From the NCBI GenBank assembly GCA_013215655.1, contig JABSOX010000012.1, positions 65,608-129,607 of the forward strand: a stretch of 64,000 nucleotides of DNA, given 5' to 3'. The position numbers and the translations under genes were made by a program. Source of the DNA: Colwellia sp. Lineage in GTDB: Bacteria; Pseudomonadota; Gammaproteobacteria; Enterobacterales; Alteromonadaceae. The first letter of the stretch is position 1. Each line of letters starts with the position of its first letter. The notes beneath the pieces were generated by a model. The model was not told the origin of the DNA, did not search any database, and worked only from the letters and a program-made list of their open reading frames with translations. Below, in pieces: positions 1 to 8,372 of this stretch.

Positions 1-351
1 AAATAGATAACGGTCTAATTGATAAAAATTAACAATGGCGATGGCTCTCGAATCAGGACGACCCGTAACATTTTTATATTCAATGCTGCCATGCTGTTCA
101 ACATCAAGGCACTGAGCAATCACCAGATCAGCACCTAACTTAATAGCATGTTCAATATATTTTCGGCCATCTTGTTCAGTGCCAATAACGGCGCAGAAAA
201 TATCATGAGCTTTAATGCAGCGCGTATCATTGACCAGATCACGCTGAGCAACTTGTTCTAGCTCAACATCTAACGGAATACTAAATTCAAGCAAGGCTTC
301 ATTGATAGATAAGGCTGGCATTGAAGAGTTGGAGCTATTAGACACTGTCAT
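1..351 (-). CDS. murE: UDP-MurNAc-tripeptide synthetase MurE, N-terminal part
   Basis: This is the first 117 codons of a Mur ligase; the gene runs off the window's left edge and is absent from the ORF track. MurE adds the third amino acid (meso-diaminopimelate in Gram-negatives) to UDP-MurNAc-L-Ala-D-Glu in the cytoplasm. The visible part holds the Mur ligase N-terminal fold, with DTRCIKAHDIF and the later GADLVIAQ segment typical of UDP-MurNAc binding. The ATG at 351 overlaps the end of ftsI by 14 bases, implying translational coupling. Position directly after ftsI is the standard dcw order. No ATP-binding or ligase motif is visible, so identity rests on the N-terminus and context. Confidence 0.9.
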   Translation of the reverse strand, partial: MTVSNSSNSSMPALSINEALLEFSIPLDVELEQVAQRDLVNDTRCIKAHDIFCAVIGTEQDGRKYIEHAIKLGADLVIAQCLDVEQHGSIEYKNVTGRPDSRAIAIVNFYQLDRYLF

Positions 352-2083
352 GCTCCAATTTTTTATTTGAGCTGATATTAGTCTGTGAGCGTAAAGTATG
401 TGCATCTGGGGTAATATTTAATAGATGTAGAGCCCCTTTCATAATACGAGCAAAAACGGGTGCGGCAACATCAACACCATGATATAAATCGCCACCGGGC
501 TCATTAATGACCACAACAACGACTAACTCAGGACGACTAACCGGTGCCATACCGGCAAATAATCCCACGTAATCGTTACCATAGCCGCCAGCTAGGGCCT
601 TAAAAGCAGTGCCTGTTTTCCCACCGACACGATAACCTTCCACTCTTGCTACTTTGTAGTGGTCATCAATAACATGCTCTAACATGCCAACAACAGCTTC
701 GGTATTTTTTTGTGAAAATATCCGTTCCGCATTTTCTTTATCGAGGGTATCTTCATCTATTTTTAAAATGCTTAACGGCATTTTAATGCCGCCATTAGCA
801 ATGGTTGAATAAAAACGAGCTAACTGTAGAGGCGTAACCGCAATCCCCATCCCGTAGGATAATGTCGCTAATTCAATTTTCGACCAGCGTTGACGATCAT
901 GCATAATGCCTGAGCTTTCACCAATTAATCCGGTACCTGTATCTTCACCAAAACCGGCATCAAAAAATTTATCAAGGAAGAATTCTTTTGGCATCGCTAA
1001 AGCAAGTTTAGTTGTGCCCATATTTGAAGAGTGTACTAAAATTTCGGTTAAGCTTAATTTACCCAAATATCTTGGATCGCTCATTCGACGACCACCTAAA
1101 CGCATTGGCGAAGTATCAATAATACTATTTTCATCAACCTCGCCAAATTCTAACGCACTCAACACCGTCATCGGTTTCATTGCCGAACCCGGTTCATAAA
1201 AATCAGTAATCGCACGATTTCTAAAGCGATGTAATGCCGTATTGCGACGATTATTGGGATTATATGAAGGGCTATTCACTAAAGCTAAAATTTCGCCGGT
1301 ATTAACATTAGTAACAACGACAGAGCCTGATGTGGCTTTAAAGGCTTTTACTGCGCCTTTAAGCTCTGAATAAGCCAAGGCTTGAATGCGTTGATCAATA
1401 CTTAAAGTGATATCTTTAGGTTGTGTTGCCTCTTCCACTTTAAGAATTTCAATCTTTCGACCTTTTGCATCTTTGCGAAATTGTTTTTTTCCGTCTATGC
1501 CGGTAAGAAGTTGATCATAAACACGCTCTACACCTTCAATACCTTTATCATCAACATCCGTAAAACCAACCACATGGGCACTAATTTCACCCGCGGGGTA
1601 AAAGCGCTTAGACTCTTTACGAAGATAAATTCCGGGTATTCTTAGCTCACGAACATAGTCTGCCATAGCAGGTGATACTTGACGCTCAACGTAAACAAAA
1701 CGTTTTGCAGGATTGCGAGCAACACGACTGGTTAACTTATTAACATCTTGTCCTAAGACATCAGCCAATGCTTGCCAATGTTCAACCATTGCTAGAGCAT
1801 TATTCTGCATTAATATTTTGGGATCAGCCCAAATGGTTTCAACGGGAACACTGATCGCCAACTCTCTACCATTTCGATCAACAATTGAACCACGCTGTAC
1901 CGTTCGAGCAGCAGTGCGTAATGAACGCATGTCTCCCTGCTTTTTTAACATGTCGGGTTCAAAAACTTGAATATAAGCACTGCGCGCTAATAAACCCGCG
2001 TAAATAAAGACAATAACACCTAACACTACGTAAAAACGCCATGTTACCGTTGTTGCTTTAAATGTATCGGCTCGTTTATCCAC
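338..2083 (-). CDS. ftsI: Septal peptidoglycan transpeptidase FtsI (PBP3)
   Basis: Class B penicillin-binding protein that cross-links septal peptidoglycan as a partner of FtsW and FtsL in the divisome. A short cytoplasmic tail is followed by one membrane anchor (about residues 15-36), the PBP dimerisation region (about 55-205) and the transpeptidase domain (about 245-550). The active-site serine lies in EPGSAMKPM (S300, K303), the SxN motif in HSSNMG (about 352-354), and the third motif is KTGTA near 490. Length of 581 residues is normal (E. coli 588). It lies 33 bases after ftsL and overlaps murE, so it belongs to the dcw operon. Confidence 0.97.
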   Translation of the reverse strand: MDKRADTFKATTVTWRFYVVLGVIVFIYAGLLARSAYIQVFEPDMLKKQGDMRSLRTAARTVQRGSIVDRNGRELAISVPVETIWADPKILMQNNALAMVEHWQALADVLGQDVNKLTSRVARNPAKRFVYVERQVSPAMADYVRELRIPGIYLRKESKRFYPAGEISAHVVGFTDVDDKGIEGVERVYDQLLTGIDGKKQFRKDAKGRKIEILKVEEATQPKDITLSIDQRIQALAYSELKGAVKAFKATSGSVVVTNVNTGEILALVNSPSYNPNNRRNTALHRFRNRAITDFYEPGSAMKPMTVLSALEFGEVDENSIIDTSPMRLGGRRMSDPRYLGKLSLTEILVHSSNMGTTKLALAMPKEFFLDKFFDAGFGEDTGTGLIGESSGIMHDRQRWSKIELATLSYGMGIAVTPLQLARFYSTIANGGIKMPLSILKIDEDTLDKENAERIFSQKNTEAVVGMLEHVIDDHYKVARVEGYRVGGKTGTAFKALAGGYGNDYVGLFAGMAPVSRPELVVVVVINEPGGDLYHGVDVAAPVFARIMKGALHLLNITPDAHTLRSQTNISSNKKLEHDSV

Positions 2084-2116
2084 GGTTTTTGCTCATTCTT
2101 TTGTTCGCTACTTTAC

Positions 2117-2431
2117 TCATTGCAAGGTAATTATTATTTCTGATTTTGCATCGGGTCGTTTCATATTAAGTTTTTTAATGGCTTTATTTTCAATGGAACT
2201 ATGTTCCGCCAAGCTATTTTGCTCTAACAATAAATTACGCCACTCAATATCTAATTCATCACGTTCGGTTAATAAGACTTCTCGTGCGCTTGTTGATTGA
2301 CGATTTAAATGGGTAAAATAAATCACTGAAAACGCAGATAAAACCACTAAAATCAATAAAATATAGACTAATATATTTCTTTGAATGTCTTGCCATATAT
2401 CAAATACAAGCACGACCTTTGCCGCAGCCAT
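2117..2431 (-). CDS. ftsL: Cell division protein FtsL
   Basis: Small bitopic divisome protein that forms the FtsQLB complex and helps activate FtsWI. The 104 residues show a short cytoplasmic N-terminus, one membrane helix (about 17-39, ILVYILLILVVLSAFSVIYF) and a periplasmic coiled-coil region rich in leucine and charged residues (about 45-95). Sequence conservation in this family is low, but size, topology and position between rsmH and ftsI are diagnostic. It starts 17 bases after the rsmH stop. No strong ribosome site is visible before the ATG, which suggests coupling to rsmH. Confidence 0.92.
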   Translation of the reverse strand: MAAAKVVLVFDIWQDIQRNILVYILLILVVLSAFSVIYFTHLNRQSTSAREVLLTERDELDIEWRNLLLEQNSLAEHSSIENKAIKKLNMKRPDAKSEIIITLQ

Positions 2432-2448
2432 TGATTAAAGCACCACGA

Positions 2449-3390
2449 CTAATGCGCCAATCTCTGCGCAATACGTAAAACAGAACTACGCGAGCGAACA
2501 TTCTCTTCAACCTCTGTTTTACTCGGTTTTAGTCTGCGTCCAACTAAAGCTAATTTTTTACCTTTTTGTAATTCAACTTCACTAATAGGTAAACCACGAG
2601 GTACCTGTTTTCCTTGTGAATGTTTTCTCATAAACTGTTTAACTAAGCGGTCTTCAAGGGAGTGAAAACTGATAACTACTAAACGTCCACCCTCAGCAAG
2701 CACGTTAAGCGATGATGCCAAAACCTTTTCAATTTGTTCAAGTTCGCTATTTATATAAATACGAATAGCTTGAAAACTACGGGTCGCAGGATGTTTTTTA
2801 ATTTCTCGTTGAGGTGCTGTGGTTTTGATCAATTTAGCTAACTGTGCGGTACGGGTAAATGGCGTTTCTTCACGTGCATCAACAATGGCGTTAGCAATAC
2901 GCCAAGCATGTTTTTCTTCACCAAAGGTACGCAATACCCAAGTAATGTCTTCAACATCTGCAACCGCTAACCACTCGGCCGCTGTTTGGCCTCGTGTTGT
3001 ATCCATACGCATATCTAATGGACCGTCTTTCATAAAACTAAAACCACGGTCGGCATCGTCAAGTTGCGGAGATGAAACACCTAAGTCTAATAATATGCCA
3101 TCAATTTTTTTTGTTAACTGGTGCTTCTCAACAATATTTTCTAGCTCAGCAAAACCATGATGTTCGATAAGGAATCGTTTATCATCAGCAAATTTTTCAG
3201 CGGCAGCAATGGCAGTTAAGTCACGATCGATAGCAATTAAACGGCCATGCTCAGATAATTGTGAAAGAATAACGCCAGAATGGCCACCACGACCAAAAGT
3301 ACAATCGATATAGATACCGTCTGGTTTAATGTCTAAACCGGAAACAGCTTCTTCAAGTAAAACTGAAATGTGAGAATTATCTATTTGCAT
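2449..3390 (-). CDS. rsmH: 16S rRNA m4C1402 methyltransferase RsmH (MraW)
   Basis: S-adenosylmethionine-dependent enzyme that N4-methylates C1402 in the decoding centre of 16S rRNA. The N-terminus [13 protein letters not shown] and the SAM site [10 protein letters not shown] (about residues 28-37) are family signatures, as are [20 protein letters not shown] and the C-terminal [15 protein letters not shown]. Length of 313 residues matches the family. It is the second gene of the dcw operon, 32 bases after mraZ, and is expected to be transcribed from the mraZ promoter. Confidence 0.97.
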   Translation of the reverse strand: MQIDNSHISVLLEEAVSGLDIKPDGIYIDCTFGRGGHSGVILSQLSEHGRLIAIDRDLTAIAAAEKFADDKRFLIEHHGFAELENIVEKHQLTKKIDGILLDLGVSSPQLDDADRGFSFMKDGPLDMRMDTTRGQTAAEWLAVADVEDITWVLRTFGEEKHAWRIANAIVDAREETPFTRTAQLAKLIKTTAPQREIKKHPATRSFQAIRIYINSELEQIEKVLASSLNVLAEGGRLVVISFHSLEDRLVKQFMRKHSQGKQVPRGLPISEVELQKGKKLALVGRRLKPSKTEVEENVRSRSSVLRIAQRLAH

Positions 3391-3422
3391 TTTTATGGTT
3401 CTATTGGCTGTTAGTTTTTATT

Positions 3423-3881
3423 TTAAAGTGATAAATCTAATAAACGTTCAGTCAGTTGAATTTCACTCGACTGTACTTCACTAAGGTTTTGTTGCATTTG
3501 GGCTTGCCAAGCAGACTCACTCCAAATTTCAAACTTTTTCAGTTGACCCACTAAAATTATATTTTTTTCTAAGTTTGCATGTTGTCTTAATGGCCCATTG
3601 ATCAACAACCGACCACTTTTATCAATTTCACAATCATTGGCATTACCCAATAATTTTTGCTGAGCTAAACGCTCTTGTGGGTTCATGCTGGACAATTCAC
3701 ACAACTTAAGTTCTATTTCTTCCCATTCAGGAAGCGGATAAAGCAATAAACAAGCGTGTTGTATGTCAATGGTACAAACCATTTTTCCGGCACAATCAGC
3801 AAATAGCTCTTCACGATACTTAGTTGGTATCGTGATCCTATTTTTACTGTCAAGCGTAATTGCGCTGGTGCCTCGAAACAT
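3423..3881 (-). CDS. mraZ: Transcriptional regulator MraZ
   Basis: DNA-binding repressor with AbrB-like folds that controls its own dcw operon and is counteracted by RsmH levels in E. coli. The 152 residues contain two MraZ repeats: the first starts MFRGTSAITLDSKNRITIPTKYR, the second around residues 80-125 (NANDCEIDKSGRLLINGPLR). Length and position at the head of the operon are typical. Its promoter and three boxes of the MraZ type lie directly upstream (listed separately), so autoregulation is likely. Confidence 0.96.
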   Translation of the reverse strand: MFRGTSAITLDSKNRITIPTKYREELFADCAGKMVCTIDIQHACLLLYPLPEWEEIELKLCELSSMNPQERLAQQKLLGNANDCEIDKSGRLLINGPLRQHANLEKNIILVGQLKKFEIWSESAWQAQMQQNLSEVQSSEIQLTERLLDLSL

Positions 3882-3926
3882 ATTCTCAATTCTTGTTGTT
3901 ATAATTTATCAGGAAATTGTTTTTGA

Positions 3927-3951
3927 TCCACTTTTTCCCACTTTTCTCCAC
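3927..3951 (-). promoter_or_regulatory. Three MraZ-type operator boxes before mraZ
   Basis: On the minus strand three GTGGR pentamers recur at an exact 10-base period (GTGGA, GTGGG, GTGGA, each followed by an A-rich 5-base spacer). E. coli MraZ is known to bind three TGGGN-type repeats with 5-base spacers. The boxes lie just downstream of the predicted -10 element and about 45-70 bases before the mraZ ATG, where binding would block initiation. Confidence 0.8.
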
Positions 3952-3958
3952 ATTGACC

Positions 3959-3988
3959 AGTTTAGTGACTAATGTGAACCTATGTCAA
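3959..3988 (-). promoter_or_regulatory. Probable sigma-70 promoter of the dcw cluster
   Basis: The minus strand shows a perfect -35 TTGACA (3983-3988), an 18-base spacer and TAAACT (3959-3964) as a -10 element. The MraZ boxes follow at once. The spacer is one base longer than ideal and the -10 matches 4 of 6, so strength is uncertain. Confidence 0.6.
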
Positions 3989-4234
3989 GCAAAGTTTCGA
4001 AAAATCGATCTGGCTGAAGGTCAATAAAATTGAGGTCTTTAAGGAAGTTTATGAATTTGTGGGGTTTTGTGGATCTCGAGCCCAATTAATTAGAAATAAT
4101 TCGTCTAAAAAGTCGTTTTTAGCGAAAAAATAGACTATGCCTATGGATAAAGTGGTTGGTCATCCCAAGCCGAATCGATTTTTCATATGTGCTGCTTTTT
4201 AAAACATTCATGGAGTAAATAAATTTGGTAAAAA
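3989..4234. other. Non-coding gap between dcw cluster and TSUP gene
   Basis: Together with the mraZ promoter this makes a 353-base stretch without genes. Beyond the promoter it is AT-rich. The one thing seen is GTGGG-N5-GTGGA at 4059-4073 on the plus strand, two MraZ-like boxes in the opposite orientation to the operator. No terminator hairpin was recognised for the gene ending at 4235. Confidence 0.5.
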
Positions 4235-5110
4235 TCAAATTTTAATACCAACCATACCAATAATGAGTAACCAAAAAGCAAAAAATAGTTTTAGTCGAGT
4301 TGCCGATAAATAGCCGACTAAGGTTTTAGCAAATATTCCGCCTAATACGGCACCGGGTCCGGCAAATATAACCACCTGCCAATAAACTTGGAAATCCACC
4401 GCTGTATGCTGCCAAATTCCTGCCCATATCGTTATTGCCGAAACGATCACCGCAGCAGATACCGCCATGCTGATATCAAATCGTCTTAAAATAAGATATA
4501 TCGCCAATAATTCACCGACACCAACGGATAACCATGCCGTTAATGCGCCACCAAAAATGCCTATTGCTGATAAAACTAAGCCATCAAAAAGATAAAGCTG
4601 ACTACGTTCGCGGTGCGGCTTTAAAAAATAAACCGTTATTACAATGAACATCCCCAGTAATAACGAAAACCAGTTAAAACTTTGATGCAAACTCGACGGT
4701 GATGGAATATCAAAACCATAAACTAGCCAAAGACCAATAACCGAAGCAATACTGGTAATCGCAATAATCCGTTTAAAGCCCTGCCACAAACGTAGTTCCG
4801 TTTTTTGCGCTTGATAATGACTCCACCATGTTATGGCTCCAGCGGTCATGCCAAAACATTGAATAGCAAAACTAGTTGCTATCGATTGCTTATCCGTAAA
4901 TCCTAATTCATTAAACATTGGAATGAAAACAACACCACCACCCGCGCCAGTAGAATTGGCAAAGATAGCGCCTAAGATACCTAATAAGCTAAATAAAATG
5001 TAATCAAGCAATTCAGCTAAAGACGCAGGGGCAAGATATAACAATAAAAACCAACAAATTATAAACGACGATATAAAATATAGATTTGAGAGACGGATAG
5101 GGTTATTCAT
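4235..5110 (-). CDS. TSUP (TauE/SafE) family membrane permease
   Basis: Polytopic inner-membrane protein of the sulfite-exporter TauE/SafE family, whose members move small sulfur-containing or organic anions. The 291 residues contain about eight membrane helices. The first family repeat is visible as ANSTGAGGGVVFIPMF plus DKQSIATSFAIQCFG, and the second half holds the paired motif GGALTAWLSVGVGELLAIYLI. The substrate cannot be read from sequence. It lies 17 bases downstream of the 157-residue membrane protein on the same strand, so the two may be co-transcribed. Confidence 0.85.
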   Translation of the reverse strand: MNNPIRLSNLYFISSFIICWFLLLYLAPASLAELLDYILFSLLGILGAIFANSTGAGGGVVFIPMFNELGFTDKQSIATSFAIQCFGMTAGAITWWSHYQAQKTELRLWQGFKRIIAITSIASVIGLWLVYGFDIPSPSSLHQSFNWFSLLLGMFIVITVYFLKPHRERSQLYLFDGLVLSAIGIFGGALTAWLSVGVGELLAIYLILRRFDISMAVSAAVIVSAITIWAGIWQHTAVDFQVYWQVVIFAGPGAVLGGIFAKTLVGYLSATRLKLFFAFWLLIIGMVGIKI

Positions 5111-5127
5111 TAAGATGGTATCTTTAT

Positions 5128-5601
5128 TTAGTGCTTTGTCGCCAAAAATTGTTGTGCATCGCTTGAGATACAGGCATTGGAAATATAATTTTTACCTGTT
5201 GTATGAGTAATTAACCAACCTTTATCCGTAGACTTAAGCTCGGTAATGTTTTCCCATAAAATATCAAGATTCACATAATAAGACTCAGTAGAAATACCTT
5301 GTTCATTAATGGTTAGTTTTACTTCGCCTTTAGCTGACTTACCCAGCATTTGACGCATTACCCACCATGGTTTCTGATAATAAACACTTAACGCTTCTAA
5401 AATTCCCAAAGCAAAAACAAACCAAGCCGCATAAGCATTAATTTCAGTGAAGAGTACTAACACCATACCAAACAAAGTTAAAATAATAGCTTTAAGGTAT
5501 GCTTTTACGGAATAATCACTACCAACAGATTGACTATGACATTCATTAAAATGCGCTTTATCTAAGGTAAACTGGCTAACGTAAGATACGGATTCATTCA
5601 T
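5128..5601 (-). CDS. Small membrane protein with YcxB-like C-terminus
   Basis: The function is not known. The 157-residue protein has a hydrophilic N-terminus, two adjacent membrane helices (about residues 33-75) and a soluble C-terminus containing KGEVKLTINEQGISTES and VNLDILWENITEL. This layout resembles the YcxB-like C-terminal (PH-like) domain found in small bacterial membrane proteins, a similarity judged by eye. It precedes the TSUP permease by 17 bases, and may form a two-gene unit with it. Confidence 0.7.
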   Translation of the reverse strand: MNESVSYVSQFTLDKAHFNECHSQSVGSDYSVKAYLKAIILTLFGMVLVLFTEINAYAAWFVFALGILEALSVYYQKPWWVMRQMLGKSAKGEVKLTINEQGISTESYYVNLDILWENITELKSTDKGWLITHTTGKNYISNACISSDAQQFLATKH

Positions 5602-5735
5602 GTGATGATTAAATATTGATGTACTAGAATACTTGCACGCTAGTGTAACGATTAGTCTTTATTGAAGATAGCACTATCTTTCAATATTCAAGCCAGTAAA
5701 ACACCATCATATTAACAAATAACATAAGCCCATGA

Positions 5736-6044
5736 TCAAGCGCTTTGCATAACACATTGTTCAATACTTAAATTTTCAATGCTCAAATGCGGTTCTCCTT
5801 CAAACTTGATTTGTGATAACCCCAAACGCTGGCAAAGTTTCATGAAAGTAGAATAATCTTCTTGATTCAATTTTTTATCATCTTTGGTCATTAAACCATC
5901 GATGTAGACACTGTCACCATTTATACATAAGTTAGCGATAGCATTATAAGGTTCTCCGTAACTATCAACTCGAATCGCGCGAACACTTTTTAACTCAAAT
6001 ATCCAATCATCTACTTCTACATATCTTAATATAGTATCACTCAT
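5736..6044 (-). CDS. Conserved-looking small cytoplasmic protein, unknown
   Basis: The ORF track starts this frame at 6152, but the first 36 codons read through a terminator hairpin. The ATG at 6044 is preferred because AAGGA lies 8 bases before it. The resulting 102-residue protein (MSDTILRYVEVDDWIFELKS...) is soluble and acidic, with no signal peptide, cysteine cluster or known motif. I do not recognise the family. It is downstream of the EF-hand gene, with a terminator between them. Confidence 0.65.
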   Translation of the reverse strand: MSDTILRYVEVDDWIFELKSVRAIRVDSYGEPYNAIANLCINGDSVYIDGLMTKDDKKLNQEDYSTFMKLCQRLGLSQIKFEGEPHLSIENLSIEQCVMQSA

Positions 6045-6076
6045 GACAATGTCCTTAAGTTTGGGTTTATGTTTAC

Positions 6077-6118
6077 AAAAAAGGCCGATTGCAAAATAAT
6101 TTGGTTGGGGCAACCGGC
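6077..6118 (-). terminator. Rho-independent terminator after EF-hand gene
   Basis: On the minus strand GCCGGTTGC pairs with GCAATCGGC (9 bp with one G-U), followed by CTTTTTTG. It lies 40 bases past the stop of the EF-hand gene and inside the over-long ORF 5736-6152, which argues for the shorter start of that downstream gene. Confidence 0.75.
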
Positions 6119-6157
6119 ATAAAGGGAATAGATTGACTTCCCAAAAGAGCAAATACG

Positions 6158-6523
6158 TTATTTATTCAGTTTGATCTTATTAGTAAAAGCAACAAACTCT
6201 TGTTCACTAATATTATCGTCAGTATTAATATCTAATTTATTAAACGCGATATGTAAGGCTTGATTGTTACTTGCTTTGAGTTCGCTCTGACTTAATAAGC
6301 CATTATTGTCTGTATCAAATTGAGCAGTAAGTTGAGAAAATTTAATTTGCTTCTTCATTGGTTTATTAGCTTGTTTAGCTTTTTGCTTAGCGGCCTGTTT
6401 AGTGACGACAACATCCTTTACTTGCACTGTAGTAGCAATATCATCACTGGCACTCACCAGTAAGGTTGTAAAGGTGGCCGCAATAACAACCAGTGAAATT
6501 TTAGTTAATCTTAAATTATTCAT
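6158..6523 (-). CDS. Secreted EF-hand calcium-binding protein
   Basis: Small protein with an N-terminal signal peptide or anchor (about residues 1-26, hydrophobic run SLVVIAATFTTLLVSA), a lysine/alanine-rich linker and a pair of EF-hand loops near the C-terminus. The loops are DTDNNGLLSQSE and DINTDDNISEQE, both with the expected acidic positions 1, 3, 5 and 12. The ATG at 6523 is chosen over the track's 6529 because AAGGA is 6 bases before it but touches the earlier ATG. Location is probably periplasmic or outer-surface. Its promoter region carries a sigma-54-like element and two GlrR-like sites (listed separately), so it may be a target of the divergent GlrK/GlrR system. The molecular role is unknown. 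Confidence 0.85.
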   Translation of the reverse strand: MNNLRLTKISLVVIAATFTTLLVSASDDIATTVQVKDVVVTKQAAKQKAKQANKPMKKQIKFSQLTAQFDTDNNGLLSQSELKASNNQALHIAFNKLDINTDDNISEQEFVAFTNKIKLNK

Positions 6524-6576
6524 ATCCATTCCTTTTCTTAATTTGTTTTTGGTTTTTTGATGTTCAACTCAGGTGT

Positions 6577-6592
6577 TGCACAAGCCATACCA
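6577..6592 (-). promoter_or_regulatory. Sigma-54-type promoter toward EF-hand gene
   Basis: The minus strand reads TGGTATGGCTTGTGCA. It keeps the GG-N10-GC spacing and matches the TGGCACG-N4-TTGCA consensus at all but three defined positions. The predicted start of transcription is near 6566, leaving a leader of about 43 bases. The nearest bEBP gene, glrR, is in the adjacent operon. Confidence 0.6.
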
Positions 6593-6644
6593 AAATGTAA
6601 CTTATTGATATTTATAAATAATATACAAACCACACCTTAACTCG

Positions 6645-6662
6645 TGTCGCCATTTAGCGACA
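6645..6662. promoter_or_regulatory. GlrR-like enhancer site 1 (TGTC-N10-GACA)
   Basis: TGTCGCCATTTAGCGACA is an inverted repeat with the TGTC-N10-GACA form known for E. coli GlrR at glmY/glmZ. Its centre is about 87 bases upstream of the start predicted from the sigma-54 element. It agrees with site 2 at 15 of 18 positions. Confidence 0.65.
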
Positions 6663-6765
6663 AGTATAAATAATTTGATTAATTAAAAAGAAAAAAACAT
6701 CGAGACTTTACATAAAAACACCTTAAAATCAAAGACTAACAAATAACAATAACGTTAAGTAAAAA

Positions 6766-6783
6766 TGTCGCCACTTTGAGACA
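6766..6783. promoter_or_regulatory. GlrR-like enhancer site 2 (TGTC-N10-GACA)
   Basis: TGTCGCCACTTTGAGACA repeats the TGTC-N10-GACA form with the same GCCA core as site 1. Centres of the two sites are 121 bases apart. It is also about 75 bases before the glrK start, so it could additionally affect the glrK operon. Confidence 0.6.
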
Positions 6784-6857
6784 CCCTTATCTTTTCCCTA
6801 AATATCACTTAAAATACAACTTCAATTTCTCCGTAATGTTAACCATGGTAATCACCT

Positions 6858-8372
6858 GTGCAAAGCTCAAATTATATTACAAACGTCATTGTTAAGAGTT
6901 TTACAAAGATAGAAACAATATCTATAAAGAAGCTCACCCCTCTTGGCTTTGCTTTAGTTGCACTGCCGCTGGTGATTGCACTTATTTATGCGGCAATACA
7001 AGTTAATCAATTAGCTAAAAATAGTGAAGGTGCAATAAGGGATACCGCAAAAATCACTGAAAACATCGGGGAGTTAAGGGCGACTTTATCTAAAATGGAA
7101 AGATATGCCAGCCAATACATAGTGCTTAATGATCCTGAATTAATTAATAGTTACCTCCAGCAAGAACAAGTAATAATAAGCTCACTTGATAACAACTTAA
7201 TCACTCATCAGGATACTTTACTCAGTAAAAATAGCGATGAACTTAAACAAGCATTAATTACCTTACAGCAACAATTGTTACCCAACCCATCTAAAAAAAA
7301 TGCAGAACTGTCTTTAACCGAATTACAGCGTGAATTTAGCAATCTGGTTAACATCAGTCAAAAGATTACTCGCCGTAGTAATACCTTAATTTCGTTACAA
7401 GTAAACCACATCAGGGCTTCAGCAATAGCACTTAGTCAAACGATGTTAAATAGCTTGATGATCATTCCTGTCACTATAGCCATTGCGTTTTATTTTATCT
7501 TTATTATTGCTAAGCCACTTAAGAAATTAACGGCAAAAATCCAACAATTTGAACACGGAAATTTTGAACAAACCATCACACTACGCAGCTCCCCTGAAAT
7601 AAATGAAATAGTTGATGCGTTAGAAGTTATGCGTACACGCTTGCACGCGCTAGAATTACAAAAATCGAGTTTTATTCGACATATATCTCATGAATTAAAA
7701 ACCCCATTAGCAGCAATACGCGAAGGTACAGAATTACTGTATGACAACAGTGTTGGTGAATTAAATGATCAACAACAAGAAATCAGTCTCATTATCAGAA
7801 CCAGCGTTACACGTTTACAACGCCTTATTGAAGATTTGCTTAATTTCAATATTGTTTTAGATTCCACCAGCTTACAAGATTCCATCGCAATAAATGTGAA
7901 CGCTGTGCTTGAAAGTGTTTTGCTTGCTCAAAAACTTGATATTAAACGTAAACATCTTGTTATTAATAACTCACCCGTTGATATACAAGTGCAAAGTAAC
8001 GAAAAGCAGCTCAATGTCATCTTGGACAATCTCGTATCAAATGCAATCAAGTATTCACCGGACCACGGAGAAATCACCATTGATTGCAAATTAATAGGTG
8101 AACATTTAGCAATCAGTGTCATTGATCAAGGGTCAGGCATTGAAGTGACTCAACAAGAGCGAATATTTGATGCTTTTTATCAAGGGTCACCACCACAAGA
8201 TAGTCATATAAAAAGCAGTGGCTTAGGCTTAACCATCGTAAAGGAATTATTGATGAGAATTAATGGCACAATACAAATACAAAGTAAGACATCTGAAATT
8301 TCTGGTACACAAGTAACCATCATTCTACCTAAAGCACAGTACATAAATAAACAACAGACAGGAAAAAGATAA
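6858..8372 (+). CDS. glrK: Sensor histidine kinase GlrK (QseE)-like
   Basis: Membrane sensor kinase, 504 residues. Order of parts: first membrane helix (about 28-47), periplasmic helical sensor region, second helix (about 198-218), HAMP (about 214-268), HisKA with phospho-accepting H278 in IRHISHELKTPL, and HATPase_c with the N box LVSNAIKYSP, DQGSGI and SSGLGLTIV. In E. coli GlrK phosphorylates GlrR, which activates sigma-54 promoters. Identity rests on the three-gene order kinase, lipoprotein, sigma-54 regulator, the same as glrK-qseG-glrR. The only open start is GTG 6858, so the start is less secure. The stop overlaps the next start (TAATG). Confidence 0.85.
   Translation: MQSSNYITNVIVKSFTKIETISIKKLTPLGFALVALPLVIALIYAAIQVNQLAKNSEGAIRDTAKITENIGELRATLSKMERYASQYIVLNDPELINSYLQQEQVIISSLDNNLITHQDTLLSKNSDELKQALITLQQQLLPNPSKKNAELSLTELQREFSNLVNISQKITRRSNTLISLQVNHIRASAIALSQTMLNSLMIIPVTIAIAFYFIFIIAKPLKKLTAKIQQFEHGNFEQTITLRSSPEINEIVDALEVMRTRLHALELQKSSFIRHISHELKTPLAAIREGTELLYDNSVGELNDQQQEISLIIRTSVTRLQRLIEDLLNFNIVLDSTSLQDSIAINVNAVLESVLLAQKLDIKRKHLVINNSPVDIQVQSNEKQLNVILDNLVSNAIKYSPDHGEITIDCKLIGEHLAISVIDQGSGIEVTQQERIFDAFYQGSPPQDSHIKSSGLGLTIVKELLMRINGTIQIQSKTSEISGTQVTIILPKAQYINKQQTGKR

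Noticed and set aside
906-1199. Plus-strand 97-residue ORF inside ftsI
   Set aside because: It is an antisense shadow of the well-supported ftsI frame; no ribosome site or family likeness.
5736-6152. 138-residue version of the small unknown protein
   Set aside because: The first 36 codons pass through a clear terminator hairpin and lack a ribosome site, while ATG 6044 has a good one.
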